Part shown: one piece after another, positions 33,070 to 43,700 of the stretch | Layout: every line of letters starts with the position of its first letter | How positions within the stretch are numbered: position 1 is the stretch's first letter | NCBI RefSeq assembly: GCF_020509005.1 | Contig: NC_063016.1 | Location: 4,340,001 to 4,404,000 of the forward strand | Origin: Fulvia fulva | Taxonomy: Eukaryota > Ascomycota > Dothideomycetes > Mycosphaerellales > Mycosphaerellaceae | Length of the DNA stretch: 64,000 nt | Direction of reading: 5' to 3' | Made by a program: the position numbers and the translations under genes | Notes under the pieces: model-generated | Seen by the model: only the letters and a program-made list of their open reading frames with translations | Database searches by the model: none | What the model was told of the DNA's origin: nothing

Positions 33070-36000
33070 TACTATACGACGACATCACTATCGTACAGTA
33101 CAACGTAAACAAAAGTAGGGACAAGGTCCAGCGCCACTTTCTATAAGAGCTAGACCCGCTACGGCACCACGTTATTGCGGTACAGGAACTATGGATCAAC
33201 CCCTACGTAGGACTCCTAGCCACTTGTAATGACCGGAGATACCATACCGTAATCGCGGGCTAACGAGGCGTCATCCCGAGGACATGTATATACGTAAGCA
33301 AGACTATAGACCTTGAGTCGTGGAAGGTTATACTACCGCAGCAGGGCAACCTAGGAGACATAACATCAATCCAGATCGACACGACATAAGGCCCTATCTA
33401 GATCCATAACGTTTATAACCCGCTACCGCGGGGTCGGACGAGTAGGGAACTAGGAACCCTCGCCTACCTAGAGCGGACCCTAAGCCAAGACACGAAGCAA
33501 GTACTCCTCGGCGACTTCAACCTCCACTACCCATAGTGGGGACTCGAATTCACTCCCCCGCACGCATTTCTAGGGGGGAAGCTACTGGACATAACCGTAC
33601 GCTACGGAATGGCCTTAGTAACACCAAAGGGAACAGAGACGTGGAAGGCCCGTACTAGTGCAAGCACGATCGACCTATGCTTTCTATCACGAGAACTTGA
33701 AGAGAGACTAGTCTAATGCCGACCGAACTACGCGCTAGAAGCCTCCTCAGACTATATCCCTATCCAAACGACGCTAGGGGTGAAGGCGATAGAGGAGCCA
33801 GCAAACGAACTACGCCGTAACTAGAAGAAGGCACGCTAGGACGACATAAGAGGCTTCCTAATAGCGAACCTACCATAGTATAGAGAACTCGAGACGACAG
33901 CTCAGCTAGATCAAGTAGCGGAACAGATTACCTCGGTCATATAGCAAGCAGCGGAACAATACACGCCGTTACTCCGGCCCTTAACGTAGTAGAAGGCCTT
34001 CTGGACCCCTGAATGCTCTACGAAGGTAAGGGAGGCTAGAAGGGCAAGGCGACAGTAGACGAAGGAGCACACCTAAGAGACGTAGGAGCAATACTGCCAC
34101 GCGACACAAGAGAAGAAGGCACAGATAAGACGCGATAAGCTATAGGACTAGAGAGCGACGATCGGGCTCGTTACAGAAAACCCGGAACAGATGTAGAGAC
34201 TTGCTAAATGGGCACGACTACCTAAAGAGCAACAAGCCCCTCACTTCCCCCTAATCGTAGACCGCGAAGGGATTGCCTAGGCTACGCCCCGGGGCAAGGC
34301 AAAAGCGTTAGCCGACCATTTCTTTTCGACGCAAGTAGAGGCAGACCTTACGGACATCGACCCGAGCACATACCCGGAACCCCTAGACATAGATTGGGCG
34401 GTTAGCTCTAACATAGTAACAGGAGTCATAAGTAAGCTAAAGGGACGAAAAGCCCTAGGCCTAGACAGGATACCAAACGTACTGCTAAAAGAGTGTAGAG
34501 AAGAGATCGCGCCGAGCCTTACAAACCTATTTACCGCGTGCCTACGGCTAGGGTATCACCCGAAGCCGTACAGAGAGTCTATGACAGTAGTGCTACGTAA
34601 GCCACAGAAGGAAGACTATACTCAGCCCAAGTCGTACAGACCAATAGCACTTCTAAATACGATAGGGAAGGTCCTAGAAAAGATAGTAGCCTAGAGACTT
34701 ACGCAGCTTACCGAGGACAACCACGTACTCCTAGCAATACAGATGGGGGGAAGAAGCCAGCGATCGACACTAATAGCAATAGAGCTAATTACGGAGCAAA
34801 TCCAGACCCTCTGGCACTACGGCAGGAACCGAGCGGCGTCCTTACTATCCCTCGACATCGTAGGGGCCTTCGACAACGTCTCACACCAAAGGCTAATACA
34901 TATCCTACAGCAGAAAGGCATCCCCTAGTGGGCAACGTCGTTCGTCTTCTCCTTTCTCTAGGAACGGACGACATACCTAGTCCTAGGAAGGTACACGTCC
35001 GACCCGGTGAAGGCAGAGACTGGAATACCTTAGGGATCTACTCTCTCCCCTATCCTGTTTCTAATATTTATGTCGGATCTAATCCCCCTACTCACCTCTC
35101 CGCAAACCTTAGCATCGGGGTTCGTAGACGATACAAACATCCTAGCCTGGTCAGACTCGACAGAAGAGAACTGTCGCCTCCTTGAAGATAGGCAAAAGAA
35201 ATGCGAGGAGTGGGCAAAGAAGCATGGTGCCCGGTTCGCCCCTGAAAAGTACCAACTTATACACTTCAGTAAAGCGAGAACACACTATAATATGAAGGCG
35301 GCGGTAAGAATCTAAGGCTACGAGACCAAGCTATTAGCGGAGCTACGAGTACTAGGGATCTAGCTCGACCCGAAGCTAAGCTGGAATGTATAGATTAAGA
35401 AAGCCCAGAGTCGAGCGCAAGTTAATGAAGCCTCGATAAAGAGGCTTACGGCATCTACATAGGGAGCAACATTCGACAAGGCAAGAGTAATGTATAAGGC
35501 GATCGTCAGACCAGCTATGTTGTACGGGGCATAGATTTGGGGAACAGGAGGCGCAGGCAAGCCGATCCCGAAACGGATAGAGCAACCCCTAAACAGGACA
35601 CAGGCAGGCAACCTACGTAGGGTACTAGGCGTATACAAGACAACGTCAACAAGCACGGTAGAAATGGAGACAGGAATACCACCAATCGGCCAGTACATCC
35701 GGGGAATGAGAATTCAATACGCGGCAAAGACGACAGGTTACCTAGCACAAACCACGATCTAGGAGGCAAAGAATAAGATAGAAAGCCGCTACCGGAGAGG
35801 GGCAGGATATAGGACAAGCCAAAAAGAGGATGACCTTACGACCTTTACGGCCGTATAGACAAGCACCGAATGGCTAGCACGAAAGGAGGAGGAGCGTAGG
35901 ACTCGCCAGGCCGGCGGGAGCAAGGCTAAGACCTAAAACCTAGCGGAACAGATAGCGAGCTGCCTATAGGAGCAGGACTGGAAAAGGAAGCCCCCTAAGA

Positions 36001-36419
36001 CAACAGGCCCGATAGCGCTCCGAGCCTTCCAGAGACACAATTACTAGCTATATAGGGACCTGACAAGGGCCGAAGCAAGCATAGCGATCCAAATCAGGTC
36101 CGAACACATTGGATTAAGGGCCTACCTGTTCAGAAGACGCGCACTAGACATCTATAGCCCAGCCTGCTAGTGTGGCTACCCATCGCAAAACCCAGAACAT
36201 ATGCTACTACGATGCCCGCAGTGGGCGAGAGGCAGGGGAAATTGGAGGCACCAAGCGGGAAGGAGAGACTACAAGTCAATTATTAGGGACAAAGGCAACA
36301 TTCGCCGAATCTCTCGGTGGATACTACAGCAGGGATACCTCTAGCAGTTTAGCCTCGCGAGCGAGACGGAGGAGTGGATAGACAAGAGGCGGAAGCGAGG
36401 GGGGTTGCAGATAGGGTAG
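33066..36419 (+). pseudogene. LINE C ORF2: endonuclease/reverse transcriptase, RIP stops
   Basis: 1118 codons from ATG 33066 (MILYDDITIVQYNVN) to TAG 36417-36419, in one frame. Endonuclease: IAVQELW, LGDFNLHYP and SSDYIPI (His to Tyr in the catalytic SDH, a RIP-type change). Reverse transcriptase: SLDIVGAFDN and an intact FVDDT at about 35122-35136. The C-terminal zinc knuckle (about 36165-36220) keeps CxCG. About 30 in-frame TAG/TAA codons. Open stretches up to about 80 codons remain. Confidence 0.9.
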
Positions 36420-36612
36420 TCATCAGGGCAGGCCCATGACACTAGCGTACCCCTAACAAGGGAAATTTAAGACGACAACGAGGAGGAAAAGACAGGCGGG
36501 AAGGAGGAGGGGTTTTCACCAACACGGTTTCCCCTCTATATATACAAAAACAAGATAGCATAGCTGCATAGGCCAAAGGGCACTACAACAGCTTAATGAA
36601 ATATCTATCTAT
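36420..36612 (+). repeat. LINE C 3' UTR and tail
   Basis: GGGGTTTTCACCAACACGG (36512 onward) and TTTCCCC, GCATAGGCCAAAGGGCACT (36567 onward), TTAATGAA and (ATCT)n: the shared LINE 3' module. Confidence 0.78.
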
Positions 36613-36627
36613 CTATAGAAAGAGAGG
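36613..36627. repeat. Target-site duplication of LINE C (right copy)
   Basis: CTATAGAAAGAGAGG, identical to 31442-31456. Confidence 0.92.
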
Positions 36628-37104
36628 TAGAACAACTAGGTTGTAGGGCATAGTAGACGCCCTTAGCTAGCGGGACAACCTAAGGAATAGTTAGCTACAA
36701 AATCCGCGGTCAAGTACCCCCCGAAGCTTATCTACTACCGCCTTACGAGGGTATAGAGTAGCATAGCAACCTAACTACGAAGCGAACACATCGGCCTCTA
36801 GGGGTACCTATTATAGAGGAAGGTTCTAGGATACACGAATACTAGCTACCCCTACGGCTATTACTCCTAGAACGTACGGTACGTACTCCTCGTCTATCCG
36901 AGGTAGTCGCTAGGAAGGGGGGAATGGATGGCAAAGGCGAGGAACCGGACGATTAGGGCACTTCTTAACAACGCTAAAGACCTACGGCGCATTACGAACT
37001 AGATACTAGAGAAGGGCTAGCTAGAACAGTACCGCCTAGTAGGAGTAGTGTAGGAAGAGAGGACACGACGTAGCGCGACGAGACCGGCTAGGAGCGGGGG
37101 CTAA
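36628..37104 (+). pseudogene. LINE A2 ORF2, 3' part
   Basis: C-terminal region of A2 ORF2 ending at TAA 37102-37104, collinear with A1 16285-16761 and A3 about 50660-50181. Includes the remnant of the C-terminal zinc knuckle. Followed by the 3' UTR (37105-37281). Confidence 0.8.
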
Positions 37105-37281
37105 CGGGGTAGTAATATAGACTACGTACGTTTAGAGGGAAAGCTAAACTAGACAAGGAGTAGTCGGGGGCGGGAAGGGTTTTCACCTATTCGGGTTTCC
37201 CTTTGTACATAACAATAGATATATACCTACATAGGCCGGATAGGGTCCTAGAACAGGGGAATGACAAATCTATCTATCTAT

Positions 37282-37298
37282 CTATATACCCTAAGCCT
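37282..37298. repeat. Target-site duplication of LINE A2 (right copy)
   Basis: CTATATACCCTAAGCCT, identical to 27078-27094. Confidence 0.92.
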
Positions 37299-37481
37299 CT
37301 ATATAGCCGTACTAGCTTAGCCGCCCGACGGATATAGTGATCGATAGTAAGGAGGATATTAAGAGTTTAGAGGGTGCTTAAGCTAGATAAGGTAGACTAG
37401 AGGATGATATAGTTTTCGTAGATACACTACTATAGAGACAGAGCCGTCCGAGGACGAATAGCGATCTAAAGGGGGCGGTAC
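37299..37481 (+). pseudogene. G1 pol tail and polypurine tract
   Basis: The last part of G1 after LINE A2, rich in acidic codons (EDEIL-like), with no domain recognised. CTAAAGGGGGCGGTAC at 37466-37481 is the polypurine tract that primes plus-strand synthesis next to the 3' LTR. Confidence 0.75.
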
Positions 37482-37631
37482 TATTACGGTTTACTACTAC
37501 CGTAACGTCGCGCGCCTTAGCGCTTCCTTATATATCTCGCGCGCTTTACGCTTCTCTTTCGTAGCCTTACCGAACAACGCTTATTTTACGGTAATTATAT
37601 ACTATCGTCTTATAGATCACTACCCGTAATA
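37482..37631 (+). repeat. 3' LTR of Gypsy G1
   Basis: 150 bp, collinear with 19842-19991 with a handful of C/T or G/A differences. Ends CCCGTAATA and is followed by the TSD CTACT. Keeps ACCGAACAA at 37569-37577. Confidence 0.92.
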
Positions 37632-37636
37632 CTACT

Positions 37637-38671
37637 ACCCTACCTAGATCGCGGATCTAGGTAAGGGACGCGTAATAATAGGAACAGATAGAACTCGAAG
37701 AACGCGTAGAGTCGTATTAGAACATAGAATACGGTAAGGCGTATAGCGCGTAAATACCTAGAGAACGTAACGCGGCGATATTATTAGTAGGTAGCCGCGC
37801 GCTCGTAGACAGTTAGGAAATAGGTATCGTTACGCCTCCCCTAAACCTAGACAATATAACTTTATAGATAAACGGCGGTATACTACCGCTACTAAAGCCT
37901 AAGGGTAAAGGTAAGTAGCGTATATCTCTTTTCCCCGACCTCTCCTCTTTTCCTTAGAGTTAGATATAGGACGATAACCGGCGGGTTATAGTAGACACCG
38001 GTATCGCGCTATAATAGGAAATTAATAAAGCTTACTAGAAAGCCTTCGAGCGAGAAGAAGGTAGTAAGATTGACTTTATAGAACTGTTCGAGTTCAAGCT
38101 CGAAGAGAACCTAGGCGGCGACCTAGACGAGGTGTACCTATTACTCGATAAGGTAGAGTATATTCTCGTATCCGAATACTAGAATATTATACTAAACAAA
38201 CTTACGGCCCTCGTATCCTAGTACCCGAAGACTACCTACGACTTCGTACTATAGGTAGTAAACATAGCGATCACTAAAGGTAGACAACTCGATATAATAG
38301 AGCGAGCTAATAACCTCTAGAACACCTAGTATACTACGCTATATACTAAGTATAACCGTATCTATAAGATACTACGAAGCGAGGAAGCTATAATATAGAA
38401 GATAGCCGTAGACCTAAAGAGTAAGAAGGATTATAACCTAGTAAAGTTATAAGAAGTAGAGAAGAAGTATAGGGAGGCTAATAACCTATATAAGCAATTT
38501 AGCGAGATTTATAAAAAGGAGGAGAAGAAGGTATAGGATACCGAAGCTAAGAACTAGGCTCTATAGAAGGAGGTTAACAATCTAAAGACTCGACTCTAAG
38601 CTACTAAAGACACTATATAGAATAGAGGTAAGGGCCGCTCTAGTCGCCGACCCTCCTATTTACCTCCGCGC
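37637..38671 (+). pseudogene. Gypsy X gag relic, N-terminal part
   Basis: Leader and gag start of X after G1. The leader has the palindrome CCTAGATCGCGGATCTAGG (37642-37660). The coding part reads as a charged, coiled-coil-type protein (ELEERVE, LLLDKVEYIL, EVEKKYREANNLY) with RIP stops. It aligns with the minus strand 56270-55250 of Y. It is broken by Y at 38671 and resumes at 56478. Confidence 0.8.
38667..38671. repeat. Target-site duplication of Gypsy Y (left copy)
   Basis: CGCGC, repeated at 56473-56477. Confidence 0.88.
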
Positions 38672-38855
38672 TATAAGGGCGCGCGTACTATAGGGTCCGA
38701 ACGAGATAGTTATTATTCTACGAAGCTACGAAAGAGGAGCGCGAGGCGCGGCGAAGTTATAAAGCAAAGCTAAGCCGCGCTAACCTAATACGGAAGGTCC
38801 GCGGTTTAGCCGGGCCGACGTAGCTATAGTAAGGGGTCACGGGCTACCCGTGACA
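38672..38855 (-). repeat. 3' LTR of Gypsy Y
   Basis: 184 bp; on the minus strand it starts TGTCACGGG and ends CCCTTATA. Less RIP-mutated at its start than the right LTR, which reads TATTACGGG. Confidence 0.92.
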
Positions 38856-38869
38856 GTACCCCCCCTCCT
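38856..38869 (-). other. Polypurine tract of Gypsy Y
   Basis: On the minus strand AGGAGGGGGGGTAC directly precedes the 3' LTR, which fixes the orientation of the element. Confidence 0.8.
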
Positions 38870-40103
38870 AAAACACGCCTTAGTCCTCTAAGCGTTATAT
38901 ACCTTATAAGGCTACTTACCTATCGAGCTCTATAATCGCGTAAACGCCTAATCATCCTCTAGTACCCTATCGTCATCCGATAATATCGCATTCGCTCTAT
39001 TAAGACTATACTCGACCGGCTTCCTTCGAGAAACATATTGCCTAGTTAGCTAGCTTAACCTAGACCTAAGTCTATCTTTGGCTAGTACTCGCGTATAATC
39101 CTTATAACTAAAGTTAGGTATTATTATAGGCTCTATAGGCTCTACTTAGGTGTCTTTCGGAATGACCCTAATCGTGTTAAGCCCGAGCACCTTAGTAGCT
39201 AGTAGGGACTAGTTAGATAGAGCTACGAAGCCTATAGGCGTAGACAACTCCGGCCGGTTATAGTAAAAGTCTGTAATAGCGGCGGCTACGTGTTTAAGGA
39301 TGTTCTCTATAGGTTACTAGGTCTTACTATCCTCCTCGTTCTAATATCTAGCCTATTTTACCTTATACTATATATCTACCTTACGCTTATACCCCTTCTT
39401 TACCTTACCTACCCGCGTACGGGTATATATATTAAGGATCTTTTCTACCTCGTATATATACGTAGGTGCTACTACTATATCGGCTACTATATTAGCCTCG
39501 GTAGTATTAGGTTCGATAGTTATTAGTAGTAGCGGCGCTAGATACTACCCTTTAAGTAGTAGGAAATCGGAGTGGTCGGCTCGTTATAGTAGTAAGGTGT
39601 AGAAGCAGTTATTAAGTCCTACTAGAGCGTCTAATAGTTTCAGTTAATAAGAGAGTCTAGCCGGTATAACTTCCGTAATCTAGTAAGGGCCGGCATATCT
39701 CCTATCTAGCTTCTTAGATAGTCGAGTCGTACGGATATTCTTAGTACTAAGATATACCTAATTACCTACCTTATAGTCTAGAGGAATACTTCGGTAGCGG
39801 TTTGCTACTTCTACTTAGAGAGCTTATAACATTCGTATATTCTCTTAAAGGTGCTTATAAAGCTCGTAAATTCGACGTATAAAGGTTTCTACTAATCGCG
39901 TATCTAGTCGCTAGAGAGTAGTGAGTCCTCCCTCCTTTCTAGCGTTTAGGTCAATTCGCTCTATAAACTTAGGGTTGTAGCCTAAGGTAGCGTAGAACGG
40001 CGATATACTAGTAGTCTTAGATAGGTGATTATTGATCGCGAACTAAGTAAGGCATAGCTATTCTGCCTAGTTATCCTATACCTTATTAGTAAATATACGA
40101 AGA
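38870..40103 (-). pseudogene. Gypsy Y pol: integrase C-terminal part and tail
   Basis: Read on the minus strand after the Copia insertion: the end of the integrase catalytic core and its C-terminal region. FAINNHLSKTTSISPFYATLGYNPKF (about 40060-39960 in pieces) is typical of the segment following the catalytic Glu. Downstream, no chromodomain could be recognised. Stops are of RIP type. Confidence 0.72.
40099..40103. repeat. Target-site duplication of Copia (left copy)
   Basis: GAAGA, repeated at 45719-45723. Confidence 0.95.
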
Positions 40104-40338
40104 TGTTAAGATGTAGCATCTCAAAGGGAGTCAATAATCAGGAAGTGATCTGGCAGCCTGAGGCATCCACAATGACTCAGCTTGTAGGGAGATACCTTCT
40201 CTCCCCTTTAGCTTAGATAGACATCTAACACAATCAACATATTGGTTCCTGATATATTGCTGCATGCTCGTGCTATTAGTCAGTTGAAGATTGATCTCTT
40301 ACTCCACTCCGCTGCCATCCACCCGTACCTGTTCAACA
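40104..40338 (+). repeat. 5' LTR of Copia
   Basis: 235 bp, TGTTAAGATG ... CCTGTTCAACA. Promoter and polyadenylation signals must lie here but I cannot assign them. Confidence 0.96.
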
Positions 40339-40350
40339 GGTTATGAGCCC
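40339..40350 (+). other. Copia primer-binding site, initiator-tRNA-Met half type
   Basis: GGTTATGAGCCC directly follows the 5' LTR and is complementary to GGGCUCAUAACC of the anticodon arm of eukaryotic initiator tRNA-Met. Copia-group elements are known to prime from such a cleaved tRNA half rather than from the tRNA 3' end. Confidence 0.8.
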
Positions 40351-40786
40351 GGGTTTGTGCAGGAATAAGAGCAACCTATATCAGTACAGGTTACTTGTAT
40401 CCCTTGCTATCGTAGCAGAAAACATCTGGGAATCAGAAGTCTACCCCGTCTATCCTATCAAGGAGCTTAGTTCGATACTAAGTGATAGGTAACCCAGACA
40501 AGGACTCTGTGCGGCTTACTCAAAGCCAATACCTTGAAGATACTCTGTAGGCAGAACTGCATCGAGATACTATCAAGAAGGACTTCAAGTAAGTCATTTG
40601 AAGCTCTGCTAGGAGAGACAGACCTGTGTCCTAGCCCCGAGACCTCACACCGCTCCTTCTTTACTTTACCAAGCAGGCCTTGGTATCCACACCTACGAAC
40701 TTTCCCATTCTACACCAGAAGCCTCAGCAGGATCTGAGCCACCACCTTGGAACATACACACCTTGTTTCATTACATCCAATTCATT
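40351..40786 (+). other. Copia leader, no gene
   Basis: About 440 bases of untranslated leader between primer site and start codon. Several short out-of-frame openings exist. Nothing in it looks like a conserved gene. Confidence 0.7.
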
Positions 40787-43700
40787 ATGGATTCATACCA
40801 AGAGAAGACAGAGGAGAAGGGAGGCAAAATCCCAATTCTTGGGAGGGACAATTGGAAGAGATGGTTCAACCTTCAGAGATACAAGATGGAGAGCCAATCA
40901 GCATTCTTTGCAATTGATGACCTAATGGAAGTGTCTTTTGACAACATCAAGGGCAAGACTCTGAAACTCCAAGAAGAGGCTACAACCAAAGAGATCCTCA
41001 ATACGCCAACATGGACAAGACACAATGCAGTATGCAACTTCAGTATCCTTAGTAGGATCACAGAAGAAGATGAATTTGAGCTTGAGGGCTCATGTGAATC
41101 TGGAAGAGCTGCTGAGAAGTGGGTGTATCTCTGGAACAAGTATAGCCAGGTGCTACCAACCCATGCACATGAGCTCACAAAGCAATTTGTGACCTTTGAG
41201 ATGAGTGAAGAGTTCACCATCAGATCTGCATGGACACACCTGGTTTCTCTTGGAAAAAGGATTGCTGATGTTGACCCAGAGGGTCAGCATTACAGGAAAG
41301 CTGATGTGAGGATGACCCAGCTCTTAAGCTCACTGCCACCTGACTACCATGTAGCCAGGGATACTATCATGGCTCAGCCAAAGATGGATCATGAAAGGAC
41401 CTTAAAGATCCTTGAAGCTCAAGAAGCCAGGTTGGATCCCTCTAAGGCTGAGTATGGCATGGCAGCCACCTGGGTCAAGCCCTCAGGTCTAGCAAGACCA
41501 CTCTCCTGCCTTCTCTGTGAGAAGGATCATCTGATCAAGGACTGCCCTAGTTTGCCTGAGGCAAGAAAGGTCCTTAGATCTCATTCCCAACCACCATCTT
41601 CCCAGAATACAACACATGTCAAGAAGAAGAGAACTCCACCACCCACTTCAAGGAGGACACCAAGAGAGAAGTCCTCTATGGAAGAACTTAAGAAAATGGT
41701 GAAGAAACTCAGCTCTGACATGCTGTCACTCCAGAAGAACCAGGCCCAGTCTTATACCTCTAAAGCAAAGAAGACTGGAAAAGGTTTCTCCGCCCAAGAG
41801 TCACCATGCAGCTCATCCCCAGAGACAATGTCTGATGATGATGAGTATGATGAAGTGGCTCACTCAACTGCAGAAGTCCAAGGCAAGTTCCCCTCGTCAG
41901 AGTGGTTACTTGACTCCTGTGCTTCATCCCATATGACTGACCAAAGCTGCCTCTTTAGATCTATGACTCCCTTGACAAGGAAGAAATGGATCAAAGTGGG
42001 AGGTGGGTTTTTATTGGCCACTCATATTGGGAATGCAGAGATGAGTGGGAGAGCTGGCAGAAAAGTTGTTTTGGAAGATGTCCTGCTTGTACCCAAGCTA
42101 GGAGTGAACCTGGTTTCATGGAACCAGTTTAGCAAGCAGTTTGGTGTGCAACCTCCATCATTTTCTCTTGTTTCCCCCTCTGGTGAGACTGTTGTCCAGA
42201 CAAAGCTCCTTGGGGGGGTTCCATTCATTGATGAGATTTCTCCTCTCCTACAAGAACGGGCACATTACTCATCATGTGCACCACCAATGGAGAATGCCTT
42301 TGTGACTGCTCAATCAGAGACCGACCTGAAGCAGTGGGAGCTTTGGCATAGAAGATTTGCACACTTTGGGAAGAATTTGCTCCAGAATCTTCACAAGGTA
42401 ACAGACTTGAAAGAACCCATTCCTATCCCTAAGGATGGCTTTCACCAGTGCAGAGTATGCTCAATAGCAAAGATGAAGAAGTACAAAGGCAAAGTTACAG
42501 AGAGAAGACCTGAAAGACTTGCCCTTGTATCTATTGACATATGTGGCCCACTACCAATCTCAAGACTAGGATTCAAATACTGGCTTGAGATTGTTGACAA
42601 CTTCTCTAGGAAGAAGTGGACCTTTCCTCTTAGGAAAAGAGAAGATGCTCCAGTTGCTCTCCAGAACTGGAAGATCAAAGCAGAGAGGAAATCATCAGCG
42701 CAGCTGAAAGCAGTAAGACTTGACAATGCAAAAGAACTTATTGCATTAGTGAAGCAGTGGGAGAAGGATTTGGGGATTGGGCTCGAGCCGACTGAGGCAT
42801 ACAACTCTCTACAGAATGGACCAGTTGAGAGGTCAATACAAACCTCAGAGGACTCTATAAGGGCAATGCTTGAAGAGGCTAAAATGCCGGTTGAATTTTG
42901 GCCTGAAGCACTAGAGGCCCAAACTTATATGAGGAACAAACTGCCAAATGGCCCAGATTACGATGGGTTCAAGGTTTCACCAGATGAGGCTTTTGATGGT
43001 ATCAAACCGACCATCAACCATTTGAAAGTTTGGGGATGCAAAGCTGTTGTCTATATGGACACAAGATCCCAACCTCAATGGGCAAGAAGTGACAAGCTAA
43101 TGAATAGGGGTAAAGAAGCAGTGTTTATTGGGTATGTTGAAAACACAGCTAAAGCCTGGCTCTTTTGGGAACCAGACATGAGAGCTGTTAAACAACACAC
43201 ACATGCAGACTTCTTTGAGGACCAGCCTGGAGGTGATATGGGTCTCAATGTTCCAACATTGAATCTACCAAGCAGTGCACCAGCTAGGAAGCCCTTAGGA
43301 AGGCCGAGGAAGAACGTATCCTTAGGACAATCTACCTACCATTCAGGCGTCCATCAGAGCCCCCCCGAAATAGATCAGCCAATTGAGAGCCCTAAAGTCG
43401 CTCAGCCGAGAAAGCTGTTTGTGCAACTTCCCCAGCCTCCGGAGAACGTAGGGGAATTTCAGAAAATCGATCAGCCAATTGAGAGAAGCTCCCTAGATCC
43501 CCAGGAAATAGACGTTACTAGGTCACAAGTGACGGTCCCTAAATCATCCCTTGGAAAGAGAAAGGCTGACTATAATGTTGAGGGCTATGACATGAAACAG
43601 AAAGCCCCAAGATCCATGGTCCCTAAGCCCGAACTAACCACTGAAGTGGGAGAAGCAATGGACCTCTCAGAGAACCTTGCTGCTTTTCACCAAGCTTTCT

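Larger units (their letters stand above)
31457..36612 (+). mobile_element. LINE C: full-length Tad-like LINE, moderately RIP-mutated
   Basis: A 5.16-kb LINE in ORF2 of LINE A2, with a 15-bp TSD. It has a long 5' leader (31457 to about 31860), ORF1, ORF2 (ATGA overlap), a 3' UTR of about 190 bases and an (ATCT)n tail. Proteins resemble B1 and B2 over their length but are clearly distinct. RIP load is moderate (about 30 stops in ORF2), less than in its host A2, which fits its younger age. Confidence 0.92.
27095..37281 (+). mobile_element. LINE A2: full-length family-A LINE, RIP-saturated, split by LINE C
   Basis: Own sequence 27095-31456 and 36613-37281, about 5.0 kb. It starts with a 5' UTR of about 70 bases that is longer than what remains in A1 and differs from A3. 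It ends in (ATCT)n at 37268-37281. Flanked by a 17-bp TSD in the tail of G1 pol. Its body serves as the empty-site reference for LINE B1 and LINE B2. Confidence 0.93.
19842..37631 (+). mobile_element. Gypsy G1: complete chromodomain-type LTR retrotransposon, RIP-inactivated, carrying LINE A2
   Basis: Two 150-bp LTRs (19842-19991 and 37482-37631), a 5-bp TSD CTACT (19837-19841 and 37632-37636), a primer-binding site, long leader, gag, pol with chromodomain, and a polypurine tract. About 7.6 kb without LINE A2, which inserted into the pol tail. It inserted in the leader of X just after the X LTR; the uninterrupted junction can be read in Y (56278-56288, minus strand). Confidence 0.93.

Noticed and set aside
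40763..40786. Upstream start of the Copia polyprotein
   Set aside because: The in-frame codon at 40763 is TTG. The first ATG in frame is at 40787 and gives a typical Copia Gag start.
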